From assembly GCA_002483425.1 (NCBI GenBank), contig DLHW01000070.1, forward strand, positions 1,243-42,805: DNA of 41,563 nt, in the 5' to 3' direction. Position 1 is the stretch's first letter; each line of letters opens with the position of its first letter. The position numbers and the translations under genes are program-made. This document shows, piece by piece, positions 26,211 to 36,100 of this stretch. The notes below the pieces were generated by a model. The model worked only from the letters and a program-made list of their open reading frames with translations. It did no database searches and was not told the origin of the DNA. The stretch is from Methylococcaceae bacterium UBA7658. GTDB taxonomy: Bacteria > Pseudomonadota > Gammaproteobacteria > Methylococcales > Methylomonadaceae.

Positions 26211-27617
26211 ATGAGTTCGGGTAAAATCGTTCAGATCATCGGCGCGGTTGTTGACGTGGAATTTCCACGGGAGCAAATGCCTAAAGTCTATGACGCATTA
26301 AACGTTGAAGGCGTAAATTTAACGCTGGAAGTACAGCAACAATTGGGCGACGGCGTGGTTAGAACCATTGCAATGGGTAGTTCGGACGGATTAAAGCGCA
26401 GTCTGAAAGTGACCAATACGAATGCGCCGATTTCGGTTCCGGTAGGACGCGAAACCCTCGGACGGATTATGAATGTTTTAGGCCAGGAAATTGATGAAAG
26501 AGGGCCGATCGGCGAAAAAACCAAATGGTCTATTCATCGCGAGGCGCCTACCTATGCTGAACAAGCAACCGCTACCGAGTTGCTGGAAACCGGCATTAAA
26601 GTTATCGATTTGGTTTGCCCTTTTACCAAGGGCGGTAAGGTCGGCTTATTCGGCGGCGCGGGTGTAGGCAAAACCGTCAACATGATGGAGTTAATTAACA
26701 ACATTGCGACCCAACATTCCGGTTTATCGGTATTTGCGGGTGTTGGTGAGCGGACGCGGGAAGGTAACGATTTCTATCATGAAATGCAGGAGGCCGGAGT
26801 TATCAACATTGATGACTTACCGAAGTCGAAAGTGGCGATGGTTTACGGTCAGATGAATGAACCGCCAGGCAACCGTTTACGGGTCGCGTTGACCGGTTTG
26901 ACGATGGCGGAATATTTCCGGGATGAAGGCCGCGACGTATTATTTTTCGTCGATAATATTTACCGTTATACTTTAGCGGGTACCGAAGTATCCGCCTTAT
27001 TAGGCCGGATGCCTTCAGCGGTGGGTTATCAACCGACTTTAGCGGAAGAAATGGGTGTATTGCAAGAACGGATTACCTCGACTAAAACCGGGTCGATTAC
27101 CTCAATTCAAGCGGTTTACGTGCCGGCAGACGACTTGACCGACCCTTCGCCTGCAACAACATTCGCACACTTGGACGCGACTGTCGTATTGTCGCGGCAG
27201 ATCGCCGAATTAGGTATTTATCCCGCGGTAGATCCGTTGGATTCAACCAGCCGTCAGCTTGATCCACTAGTAATCGGACAAGAACATTATACAGTTGCAC
27301 GCAAGGTGCAGGGTGTGTTGCAACGATATAAAGAACTGCGCGATATTATTGCGATCTTAGGTATGGACGAGTTATCCGAAGAAGACAAGCAGGTCGTATC
27401 CAGAGCGCGGAAAATACAGCGTTTCTTATCGCAGCCTTTTACTGTTGCGGAAGTATTCACGGGAGCCAAAGGTAAATATGTATCCTTAAAGGATACGATC
27501 GCAGGCTTCAAAGGCATCATAGACGGCGAATACGATTCTCTACCGGAGCAAGCGTTCTATATGGTTGGCACCATCGAAGAAGCCGTCGAGAAAGCCAATA
27601 AAATGAAACAAGCTTAA
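26211..27617 (+). CDS. atpD: F1Fo ATP synthase subunit beta
   Basis: 468 aa from ATG 26211, which has AGAGGA upstream; an upstream in-frame start at 26154 would overlap atpG and is rejected. P-loop GGAGVGKTV near 150, catalytic GERTREGND, and the DELSEED segment (LGMDELSEED) near 385 are all present. It is the catalytic subunit and closely follows gammaproteobacterial sequences. Confidence 0.98.
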   Translation: MSSGKIVQIIGAVVDVEFPREQMPKVYDALNVEGVNLTLEVQQQLGDGVVRTIAMGSSDGLKRSLKVTNTNAPISVPVGRETLGRIMNVLGQEIDERGPIGEKTKWSIHREAPTYAEQATATELLETGIKVIDLVCPFTKGGKVGLFGGAGVGKTVNMMELINNIATQHSGLSVFAGVGERTREGNDFYHEMQEAGVINIDDLPKSKVAMVYGQMNEPPGNRLRVALTGLTMAEYFRDEGRDVLFFVDNIYRYTLAGTEVSALLGRMPSAVGYQPTLAEEMGVLQERITSTKTGSITSIQAVYVPADDLTDPSPATTFAHLDATVVLSRQIAELGIYPAVDPLDSTSRQLDPLVIGQEHYTVARKVQGVLQRYKELRDIIAILGMDELSEEDKQVVSRARKIQRFLSQPFTVAEVFTGAKGKYVSLKDTIAGFKGIIDGEYDSLPEQAFYMVGTIEEAVEKANKMKQA

Positions 27618-27629
27618 TAGCTTACACCT

Positions 27630-28052
27630 ATGCCATCAACTATCTATGTAGACATTGTCAGTGCCGAAAAAGAAATCTTTTCGGGACAAGCCGAAATGGT
27701 GTTTGCTCCTGCTGAAATGGGCGAGGTAGGCATCACGCCCCGGCACGCGCCTTTTATCACTCGCTTAAAACCGGGGGAAGTAAGGGTTAAAGTTAATGAG
27801 ACCGAAAGCTATCCATTTTATGTATCGGGCGGCATGTTGGAGGTTCAGCCTCATTTAATCACCGTGCTTGCGGATACGGCAATCCGTGCTAAAGACATTG
27901 ACGAAGCTGCGGCGTTGGAGGCCAAAACAAGAGCGGAAGAAGCGTTAAGCGACAAATCGGGCAAAATGGATTATGCAACCGCGCAAGCTCAATTAGCGGA
28001 AGCCATTATGCAGCTAAGAACTTTAGATAGATTAAGAAAACGCGGCGGCTAA
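27630..28052 (+). CDS. atpC: F1Fo ATP synthase subunit epsilon
   Basis: 140 aa. N-terminal beta-sandwich (VDIVSAEKEIFSG, GEVGITPRHAPF) and C-terminal helical hairpin are both complete, so it can act as the ATPase brake. Last gene of the operon, followed by a terminator at 28084. Confidence 0.95.
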   Translation: MPSTIYVDIVSAEKEIFSGQAEMVFAPAEMGEVGITPRHAPFITRLKPGEVRVKVNETESYPFYVSGGMLEVQPHLITVLADTAIRAKDIDEAAALEAKTRAEEALSDKSGKMDYATAQAQLAEAIMQLRTLDRLRKRGG

Positions 28053-28083
28053 TTAAGTTTTAAACATGATGAATTAAAATGTA

Positions 28084-28117
28084 AGCCCGGCAGTAACCGA
28101 ACTGCCGGGCTTTTTTT
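28084..28117 (+). terminator. Rho-independent terminator after atpC
   Basis: An 11-bp GC-rich stem (AGCCCGGCAGT at 28084-28094, ACTGCCGGGCT at 28101-28111) with a 6-nt loop, then seven T residues. It lies only 15 nt before the glmU ATG, so glmU-glmS must rely on read-through or an internal promoter. Confidence 0.93.
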
Positions 28118-28131
28118 GTTTAGGGGAGACT

Positions 28132-29502
28132 ATGAGATTAACAACGATTATTTTGGCAGCCGGTAAAGGGACCCGGATGCGTTCGGACCTGCCAAAAGTG
28201 ATGCATAAAATTGCAGACCGTCCTTTGGTTCAGCATGTTTACGATATGAGCAAACAATTGCCGGATAACCATATTCATATTGTGTACGGTCACGGCGGCG
28301 ACTTCATTAAAATTGCTTTGAATTACCTAGACGTAAATTGGACCGAACAAAAGCAACAATTAGGCACAGGTCATGCCGTTCAACAAGTAACCGGATATAT
28401 TCAAGAAAATGATAAGGTATTAATTCTTTACGGCGATGTTCCCTTATTAAAACTGGATACGGTAAAAAAATTATTAGCCGGTGTTGGTGACGCCACACTC
28501 GGCTTATTGACTATGGTTTTAGCTGAACCTAGAGGGTATGGCCGTATCGTCCGCGATGGCAATGGAAACGTTCTGAAAATAATTGAAGAAAAAGACGCTT
28601 CGGTCGAAGAAAAGAAGATCAATGAAGTGAATACCGGCATCATGGCGGTCAAAGGCGGACAATTGAAGAACTGGTTAAGCCGGTTGCAAAACAATAATGC
28701 TCAAGGCGAGTTTTATTTGACGGATATTATCGAGATGGCCGTAAAAGAAGGCATTCGTATTATCACCAGTCAGCCGCGTACCGAAGACGAAGTCTTAGGT
28801 GTAAACAATCGTATGCAACTAAGTTACCTTGAACGTGTCTATCAACGAGAACAAGCCGATGGGTTAATGGAACAAGGCGTGACTTTGCGCGATCCGGCCC
28901 GATTCGATTTGCGTGGAAATATTGAAGCATTAGGACACGATGTTGAGGTCGACATTAACGTAATTTTGGAAGGTGCTATCAAACTCGGGAATCATGTGAA
29001 AATTGGAGCAAATTGCCGGCTGAAAAATGTTGTTATCGGCGATAACGTTGAAATACTCGACCAATGCGTGGTTGAAGATGCGCAAATAGGGGCAAGTAGC
29101 CGTATCGGACCTTTCGCCCGGATCAGGCCTGAAACGGTGCTGGGAAGCGAAGTTCACATTGGGAACTTTGTCGAAATCAAGAAATCGGATGTCGATAATT
29201 TCAGTAAAATTAATCATTTAAGCTATATTGGCGATGCCAGTATCGGTAGTAAAGTGAATGTCGGCGCTGGCACAATTACTTGCAATTACGATGGTGCGAA
29301 TAAATTTAGAACAGTGATCGAAGACGGTGCGTTTATCGGCTCGGACACCCAACTGGTTGCGCCGGTTAAAGTCGGCGCCAATGCAACCGTAGGCGCCGGT
29401 TCGACCATTACTAAAGATTGCCCGGACAACCAATTAACGCTAAGCAGAATCAAACAAGTTTCAATCTCAGGTTGGCAGCGGCCCGTTAAAAAGGAAAAGT
29501 AA
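28132..29502 (+). CDS. glmU: Bifunctional UDP-GlcNAc pyrophosphorylase / glucosamine-1-phosphate N-acetyltransferase
   Basis: 456 aa. The N-terminal uridyltransferase motif LAAGKGTRMRSDLPKV is at about 8-23. The C-terminal left-handed beta-helix has hexapeptide repeats from about 250 (VGAGTITCNYDGANK is the acetyltransferase site). It performs the last two steps to UDP-GlcNAc for peptidoglycan and LPS. AGGGGAG ribosome binding site, followed by glmS after 1 nt. Confidence 0.97.
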   Translation: MRLTTIILAAGKGTRMRSDLPKVMHKIADRPLVQHVYDMSKQLPDNHIHIVYGHGGDFIKIALNYLDVNWTEQKQQLGTGHAVQQVTGYIQENDKVLILYGDVPLLKLDTVKKLLAGVGDATLGLLTMVLAEPRGYGRIVRDGNGNVLKIIEEKDASVEEKKINEVNTGIMAVKGGQLKNWLSRLQNNNAQGEFYLTDIIEMAVKEGIRIITSQPRTEDEVLGVNNRMQLSYLERVYQREQADGLMEQGVTLRDPARFDLRGNIEALGHDVEVDINVILEGAIKLGNHVKIGANCRLKNVVIGDNVEILDQCVVEDAQIGASSRIGPFARIRPETVLGSEVHIGNFVEIKKSDVDNFSKINHLSYIGDASIGSKVNVGAGTITCNYDGANKFRTVIEDGAFIGSDTQLVAPVKVGANATVGAGSTITKDCPDNQLTLSRIKQVSISGWQRPVKKEK

Positions 29503-29503
29503 C

Positions 29504-31333
29504 ATGTGTGGAATCGTCGGTGGTATTGCCCAAAGAAATGTCGTCCCCATCCTGCTAGAAGGGCTTAAAAGACTAGAGTACAGGGGCTACGATTCTGCCG
29601 GATTGGCAGTGATTGCAGAGCGGAAAATTTACCGTAAACGGGAGTTAGGTAAGGTCAAAGGGCTGGAAGATATGTTGATAGCCGATCCGATTTCCGGCTT
29701 TATCGGTATTGCTCATACGCGTTGGGCGACGCATGGTAAACCGAGCACCCAGAACGCACATCCGCATATCTGCCGCAATAAAGTAGCTGTCGTTCATAAC
29801 GGTATTATTGAAAATTACGAACAACTAAAAAATCAACAAATCCAAGACGGCTACGAGTTTACTTCCCAAACCGATACCGAAGTTGTTGCTCATCAAATCT
29901 ACTGTGCTTTAGAGACTACCTGCGATTTTATACAAGCGGTTAAAGATTCGATTAAAAAACTGGAAGGCGCTTATGCCTTAGGCATTATGTGCATCGATCA
30001 ACCGGATACTTTAATCGCAACGCGAAAAGGTAGTCCATTGGTTATCGGAGTAGGTATCGGCGAATATTTTATTGCTTCCGACGTTGCTGCCTTATTGCCT
30101 GTGACGCAGCGTTTTATTTTCCTTGAAGAAGGCGATATTGCAATTATCAAGACCGGTGAAGCCGTTATTTATGATCACACAGACCGGTTGGTTGAGCGTC
30201 CAATCAAAGAAAGCCAGTTGACCGCCGAAGCGGCTGAAAAAGGCGAATACCGCCATTACATGCTGAAAGAAATTTATGAGCAGCCTTATGCAATAGCGCA
30301 AACACTGGAAGGCCGTTTTGTCAATGGACGTTTACAAGAAAGCGCCTTCGGTCATAATGCAGCCAATGTTTTTGACGGCATTAAAGCAATATTAATTCTC
30401 GCTTGTGGAACGAGTTATCATGCCGGTCTAGTGGCGCGGTATTGGTTTGAAGAGCTTGCGCGGGTACCTTGCAGCGTCGAGGTTGCCAGTGAATTCCGTT
30501 ACCGGAATCCGGTTTTAGCGCCGGACATATTAATTGTGACCATTTCTCAATCAGGTGAAACCGCGGATACTTTAGCTGCTTTGCAAGAAGCCAAAAAACT
30601 GGGAGCCTTACATTCGTTAACGATTTGTAATGTGCCGGAAAGCTCCTTGGTGAGAGAATCCGGCCTAGTAATGATGACACGGGCAGGTCCTGAAATCGGG
30701 GTTGCTTCGACTAAGGCTTTTACGACCCAGTTAGTTACTTTAATGATGCTGGTTATCGCGGCTGGACGCCGTTTCGGTCTAGGTGAAGTCATGGAAAAAA
30801 AATTGACTTCGGAACTGTTTGCCTTGCCGGGGAAGATTGAAAAAGTTTTACGGATTGACGGACAAATTAAGACGTTATCGGAACAATTCGCAGAAAAAGA
30901 AAATGCCTTATTTCTCGGTAGGGGCGCACATTATCCCATTGCTTTAGAAGGCGCCTTGAAACTTAAAGAGATTTCTTATATTCATGCGGAAGCCTATCCT
31001 GCCGGCGAGTTAAAACACGGGCCGCTGGCATTAATCGATGCCGATATGCCAGTAATTACGGTGGCGCCGAACAATAATTTGCTGGAAAAATTGAAGTCGA
31101 ATATGCAAGAAGTGAGTGCGCGCGGCGGCCGTCTGATCGTGTTTATGGATGAAACACTACCTGTTGTTGCGGACAGCGCTGTTCAAATCATAAAAATTCC
31201 CCAAACGAACAACGAAATATCGCCGATTATTTACACCGTACCCTTGCAACTTTTGTCCTATCATGTTGCTGTTTTAAAAGGAACGGATGTCGACCAACCT
31301 AGAAACCTAGCAAAATCGGTTACAGTGGAGTAA
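29504..31333 (+). CDS. glmS: Glutamine-fructose-6-phosphate aminotransferase (isomerizing)
   Basis: 609 aa. Catalytic Cys2 of the N-terminal glutaminase domain (MCGIVGGIAQ), then two SIS isomerase domains (CGTSYHAGL and TISQSGETADT in the first; LGRGAHYPIALEGALKLKE in the second), and the C-terminal LAKSVTVE tail. Makes glucosamine-6-phosphate from fructose-6-phosphate and glutamine. No glmS ribozyme is seen upstream, as expected outside Firmicutes. Confidence 0.98.
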   Translation: MCGIVGGIAQRNVVPILLEGLKRLEYRGYDSAGLAVIAERKIYRKRELGKVKGLEDMLIADPISGFIGIAHTRWATHGKPSTQNAHPHICRNKVAVVHNGIIENYEQLKNQQIQDGYEFTSQTDTEVVAHQIYCALETTCDFIQAVKDSIKKLEGAYALGIMCIDQPDTLIATRKGSPLVIGVGIGEYFIASDVAALLPVTQRFIFLEEGDIAIIKTGEAVIYDHTDRLVERPIKESQLTAEAAEKGEYRHYMLKEIYEQPYAIAQTLEGRFVNGRLQESAFGHNAANVFDGIKAILILACGTSYHAGLVARYWFEELARVPCSVEVASEFRYRNPVLAPDILIVTISQSGETADTLAALQEAKKLGALHSLTICNVPESSLVRESGLVMMTRAGPEIGVASTKAFTTQLVTLMMLVIAAGRRFGLGEVMEKKLTSELFALPGKIEKVLRIDGQIKTLSEQFAEKENALFLGRGAHYPIALEGALKLKEISYIHAEAYPAGELKHGPLALIDADMPVITVAPNNNLLEKLKSNMQEVSARGGRLIVFMDETLPVVADSAVQIIKIPQTNNEISPIIYTVPLQLLSYHVAVLKGTDVDQPRNLAKSVTVE

Positions 31334-31674
31334 AAATTTATAGGCTGAATTTAACTGAAGGAAGGACATTTGTAAAAATCCGATAACTGTCGAATCAAGT
31401 CTGAATTACGCAATATTAGTCATGGGTTAGCATTAAGCGTATTTCGTCATAAAAAAGAAAGTCATTTCGATTGCGTAGGTATTGAGTGTCCAGAGCCGCT
31501 CCGAGCGATTCATAACTCCGTACACCAACGCCCCAACTGCTTACATCGTTTTGCGATTTTGCGTTACGGCGCGATTCCTGGCTTTTTTAAAGCATTCTCT
31601 AACCGGCACAGTCAATATACCTACTGTCAGCGCGGTGGTTTTTGGTTTTATAGTGGTTATTGAATGAAAATTAT
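31334..31674. other. Intergenic region between glmS and the pterin dehydratase gene
   Basis: 341 nt between two convergent genes. No hairpin with a T run is visible for either gene. A 61-codon frame at 31482-31667 starts with TTG, has no ribosome binding site and unremarkable composition, and is not called. I see nothing else in it. Confidence 0.5.
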
Positions 31675-32058
31675 TTAATCGTATTTGATGTATTTGAAAC
31701 GCGGATCGTCCGGCGTACCTGTCAACGCGCCGCCTTCCGTGCCGGGCTGCCACATGATGACGTCTTCAATTTTTCGCGCCAGTTCAAAATCTTTGCCGGT
31801 AATGCCTTTGGCCGCATGGTTCATCAGTTTGACAATGACAAAGGCGTAAGATACCGTAAGATCCGGATGATGGAACGCCGCTTCCGCCAGGTGACCGATC
31901 GTATTAACCACCATTAAAGTTCCTTTCCAGCCGCCGGTCTTGTACTTTCGTTTTATCCAGCCGTTTTCCAGATACCAATGCGGCAGTTCTTCTTTCAAGC
32001 GCGCTTCGGTGTCAGTGTCGTTGTAAGTCTCTTCTTGAGAATGTTCTCGCCAGCCCAT
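31675..32058 (-). CDS. Pterin-4a-carbinolamine dehydratase family protein
   Basis: 127 aa from the ATG at 32058 (GAGG upstream). A longer frame to 32172 adds a segment without family character. The motif EAAFHHPDLTVSYAFV then LMNHAAKGITGKDFELARKIE contains the paired His and later His/Asp of 4a-hydroxytetrahydrobiopterin dehydratases. The N-terminal half (WYLENGWIKRKY) also fits. After the domain comes a C-terminal extension of about 25 residues (PGTEGGALTGTPDDPRF, KYIKYD). The family recycles pterin cofactor, usually for phenylalanine hydroxylase, but no hydroxylase is nearby. Confidence 0.82.
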   Translation of the reverse strand: MGWREHSQEETYNDTDTEARLKEELPHWYLENGWIKRKYKTGGWKGTLMVVNTIGHLAEAAFHHPDLTVSYAFVIVKLMNHAAKGITGKDFELARKIEDVIMWQPGTEGGALTGTPDDPRFKYIKYD

Positions 32059-32293
32059 ACCTGTCGTCCTCACTGTTATTAATGAATTTATGACTCTATA
32101 AGTCTTTATTAGTTGCCGGATTGATTTTATAAGGTTTAGGACTATAAGACATCGCAGATAATGATTTTTCAAAGTTGCTAAAAGTTTTATGACGTTTTAT
32201 ACGTTAAACTTACCGTTAAATTTGCACTTATACATTCGATCTGTATCTAATCTTCATTGAATTAACCTAAATAACTGTTGATTAAACTACCCT

Positions 32294-32632
32294 ATGAATT
32301 TCAATCTGGAAAAAATAAACGGCTACGACGTGTTAACCATTCAAGAAGAGCGGATTGACGCGCATAATTCGGGTGAGTTGAAAGAAACTCTTTTACAACT
32401 GATAGAAAAAGGCGAACACCGGATTATCGTGGAATTAGGGCATGTCCGTTTTATCGATAGTTCCGGGTTGGGCGCTTTATTGTCCGGCAATAAGCATATC
32501 GCCTTGAAATCGGGGAAATTTGTTTTAGTTAATATCCAGCACCAAGTGTACTCGATGTTCGAGTTAACTCGCCTCAACCGGGTTTTTGAAATCTATACCG
32601 GGCTGAATGAGGCGTTTAGCAATGAAGGTTAG
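32294..32632 (+). CDS. STAS-domain anti-sigma factor antagonist
   Basis: 112 aa, one STAS domain. The phosphorylation motif FIDSSGLGALLSG places the regulatory serine at 56/57. In the SpoIIAA/RsbV model the unphosphorylated form binds the kinase and frees its target, and phosphorylation by the kinase turns it off. The kinase gene follows 9 nt downstream; a matching phosphatase is at 36482-38722. Confidence 0.92.
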   Translation: MNFNLEKINGYDVLTIQEERIDAHNSGELKETLLQLIEKGEHRIIVELGHVRFIDSSGLGALLSGNKHIALKSGKFVLVNIQHQVYSMFELTRLNRVFEIYTGLNEAFSNEG

Positions 32633-32641
32633 AGGTAAGCC

Positions 32642-33070
32642 ATGTGTGACTCTTTTTTGCAAGTAGATGTCGTTATCCCTACGCAAACTAAATACCTGAA
32701 CTTGCTCGGCAGTATAGGCGAGCGAATTGCCAAGGAACTCGACAATTTTACCGGCGACCGGGCGGCATTAGCCTACCAATTGAATTTAGTTTTGACCGAG
32801 GCTACCGTTAACGCGATTAAACACGGTTGCTGCGAAAACGATCTTAAAAACTGCGTTCGAGTAGCGATTCATTTACAGAATGATGAGTTGAATATCAAAG
32901 TATACGATCATGGCCAAGGTTTCGATCTGGAAAAAGTGCCGTTGCCGGATTTTGACCATCCCGGAGAAAGCGGTATGGGGCTTTTTCTTATTCGCAGTGT
33001 TATGGATTCGGTATCCTATACCAAAACGAAAGAGCACAATGTTCTTGAAATTATTAAATATTTAAATTGA
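32642..33070 (+). CDS. RsbW/SpoIIAB-like serine kinase (GHKL ATPase)
   Basis: 142 aa, one HATPase domain. N box EATVNAIKHG at 53-62, G1 DHGQGFD at 89-95, G2 ESGMGLFLI at 109-117. It should phosphorylate the STAS protein and, depending on the state, hold a sigma factor or another partner. RBS AGGTAA lies just upstream. No sigma factor gene is in the window, so the output is open. Confidence 0.92.
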   Translation: MCDSFLQVDVVIPTQTKYLNLLGSIGERIAKELDNFTGDRAALAYQLNLVLTEATVNAIKHGCCENDLKNCVRVAIHLQNDELNIKVYDHGQGFDLEKVPLPDFDHPGESGMGLFLIRSVMDSVSYTKTKEHNVLEIIKYLN

Positions 33071-33107
33071 ATCCGCTAGGTATTGAATAACCGTAACAAC
33101 CGCTGTC

Positions 33108-36100
33108 ATGGATGAGTCTTCAGTCAATACAACGAATCGTTGGCAATCGCGCTTACAGTCCTTAGCCATCCGGTGTTTAGGCGAGCAAGCAGGCCGGCAA
33201 CTGTGGCAACGTTATCAGGGGCAATTTCAGGCGGATTATCAAAGTCTTGTTCCGCCGCGTTACGGACTAAAGGACATTCTGCAACTCGAGCGCTTAACTC
33301 AGTCCAATCCTGAAGCGATAAGTCTGCTTAAACCAACCTCGAATCAATCGTATTACCGGCTGCATTTTTACAGTTTGCAAGATCGCTATCTGGATGAATT
33401 CATTCCGGTGCTAGAAAACATGCATTTACGAGTCATGGATCAAGTCCAATTTAGTTTTGCTCATCCGTATCCGGGCGGAAAAGCCTCGATCAAAAGTTTT
33501 ACGATCAAAACGGCGAAAGACCAAGGCGCCCCCTTGAGCCGTTTAAAATCGTCTCTAGTGGAAACTCTGCAAGCTGTTATGACTGGGCAGGTTGAGAACG
33601 ATGCGCTTAATCGATTAGTTGTGCTAACCGGGATGACTTGGCAGGAAATCGAAGTCCTGCGCACATACCGGAATTATTACCTCCAAATCGGGCATAGGAC
33701 GACGGCGGCGAGTTTTCACCGCGCCCTTATTAACAATCCGTCCGTTGCTATCGGATTATTTAACTATTTTGAGGCCCGCTTTAAACCGGATCCGGCATGG
33801 ATTGATCCCGTGATGCGGGAGGAACAGGCTTTATTTCCGGTGCGTATGCAATTATTGGCCGATATCGATAGAGTTGAGGATATTAACGACGACCGGATTT
33901 TGCGGACGGTTTTTAATCTGATCGATGCAACTGTGCGGAGTAATTTCCATCTGCGCCGCGTTAAGGATGATTTTTTCATTGCCATAAAAATCAATAGTCT
34001 AGGCGTAATCGACATGCCCGCACCGAGACCTTATTGCGAAATTTATGTGCATGCTAAAGAAATGGAAGGGTTACATTTGCGGGGCGGCAAAGTTGCGCGC
34101 GGCGGTATCCGCTGGTCTGACCGGGCTGACGATTTCAGAACCGAAATCTTGGGGCTGATGCAAACCCAAGTTAACAAAAATGCTCTGATTATTCCGACTG
34201 GAGCGAAAGGCGGTTTTGTCGTCAAAAACAACGGTGGTCGAGCGGATAGCCAAGAAGCCGGAAAACAAGCATATCTCAAGCTGATCCGGGGGATGCTGGA
34301 CTTAACCGGTAATTTCCGGGACGGTGCGGCGGTCAATCCTGAAGGTGTTGTTGCGCACGACGATCCCGATCCTTATTTGGTGGTCGCCGCCGATAAAGGT
34401 ACGGCAAAGTTTTCCGACATTGCCAACGGTGTCTCGGCGGACTACTGTTTTTGGCTGGGCGATGCTTTCGCCAGCGGCGGTTCTCGCGGGTACGATCACA
34501 AAGCCTTAGGCATTACGGCGCGAGGCGCGTGGGAATGCGTCAAGCGGCACTTCCGTGAATTGGGTAAAGATATCCAGCAAGAACCTTTTACAGTCATTGG
34601 CGTCGGCAGCATGGACGGGGACGTCTTCGGAAACGGCATGTTGTTGTCGCCTTATATTCGTTTGCAAGCGGCCTTCAGCGGCCAGCATATTTTTATCGAC
34701 CCGAATCCGCAGGATTCGACAGCCGCTTTTACCGAACGGCAACGTCTGTTCGAATTGCCCGGTTCGAGTTGGGACGACTATGATCGTACCCTGATTTCCA
34801 GCGGCGGCGGCGTGTATTCGAGAACGGCGAAAGACATCCCCGTTTCGCCCGTGTTAAAACAATGGCTAGGCATCCGGTATCAGGCCATCGACGGCGAATC
34901 TCTCATCCGTTATTTGCTGACTGCATCGGTCGAATTGTTATGGCTGGGCGGGATTGGCACCTATGTCAAAGCCAGCATGGAAAAGCACGACGAGGCCGGT
35001 GACCGGAGCAACGATGCTGTGCGTGTGGATGCCATCGATTTAAAGGCGAAAGTAGTGGGCGAAGGCGCTAATTTGGGCTTCACCCAAAAAGCTCGTATCG
35101 AATACAGTTTATTAGGCGGGCGCATCAACACCGATGCGGTGGATAATTCGGCAGGCGTGGATACGTCCGATCACGAGGTTAACTTAAAAATCCTGCTTAC
35201 CGGACTGCACAAGAAACGGCTTATCGACGATTATCAAACTTTATTCATTGCGATGACAGAGGCCGTTTGCCAATTGGTGCTGGCGGACAATGTCGCTCAA
35301 AGTCTGTGTTTATCGTTGGATCAACTGCGTTGCGCCGGAGATCCGGCAATGTTTATGCAAGTGGCCGACCGGCTGGAAGTTGCCGGTTATCTGGACCGGA
35401 CGGTCGAATCTTTTGCCCAGAACAAAGACATCAAGGCCAGACCCGGACAATGTCTATCCCGTCCAGAGCTGGCGGATTTGATGGCTGCCAGCAAGATGTA
35501 TCTCAGTCAGCAATTGCTGAGTCAACGATTATTGCTGCAGAAACCTTATTACGACCGCTACTTGGAACAGTATTTTCCAGGTCAGATAATCGCCCAATTT
35601 AAAGAAAATCTCGCAGAGCATCCTTTAGCCGGCGAAATAAAGGCGACCGTTATAAGCAATACAATCATCAATCAGGCCGGATGCGGATTCTTGGGTTTGA
35701 ACGAAATTACCGGAAACGGAAGTTTATTGCCTTTCGTCAATTGTTACTTGGCTTTCGACCGGATTTTGCAAGCTGACGTAGTGCGAACCGAGGTTATGTC
35801 CGCCAGTCATCAACTCCCTGTGACTAGACAATATCAATTTTTAACCAAACTGGAACATACGCTGGCAGAATTTTGCTGCTGGTCGGTACGGTATGATCGA
35901 GCCATTTACCCCGATCACGGCACGATTAAACGTTATCGTGCTTATCTGGAAGACTATGAACTTTATTGTGTTCAGAGTCAGCCTGAACTCGGGCAGTTGT
36001 CAACGGCTCAGCACCAACAAAACGACTCGTCATTGCCGATAGCGCAAAAACTGGCGTTGCTCGATCAACTGCAAGATTTTCCGTTTGTTGTGGCTTTGGT

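Noticed and set aside
29400..29510. glmS ribozyme
   Set aside because: glmU ends 1 nt before glmS, so there is no leader to hold one.
31482..31667. 61-aa ORF after glmS
   Set aside because: TTG start, no ribosome binding site, no recognisable domain.
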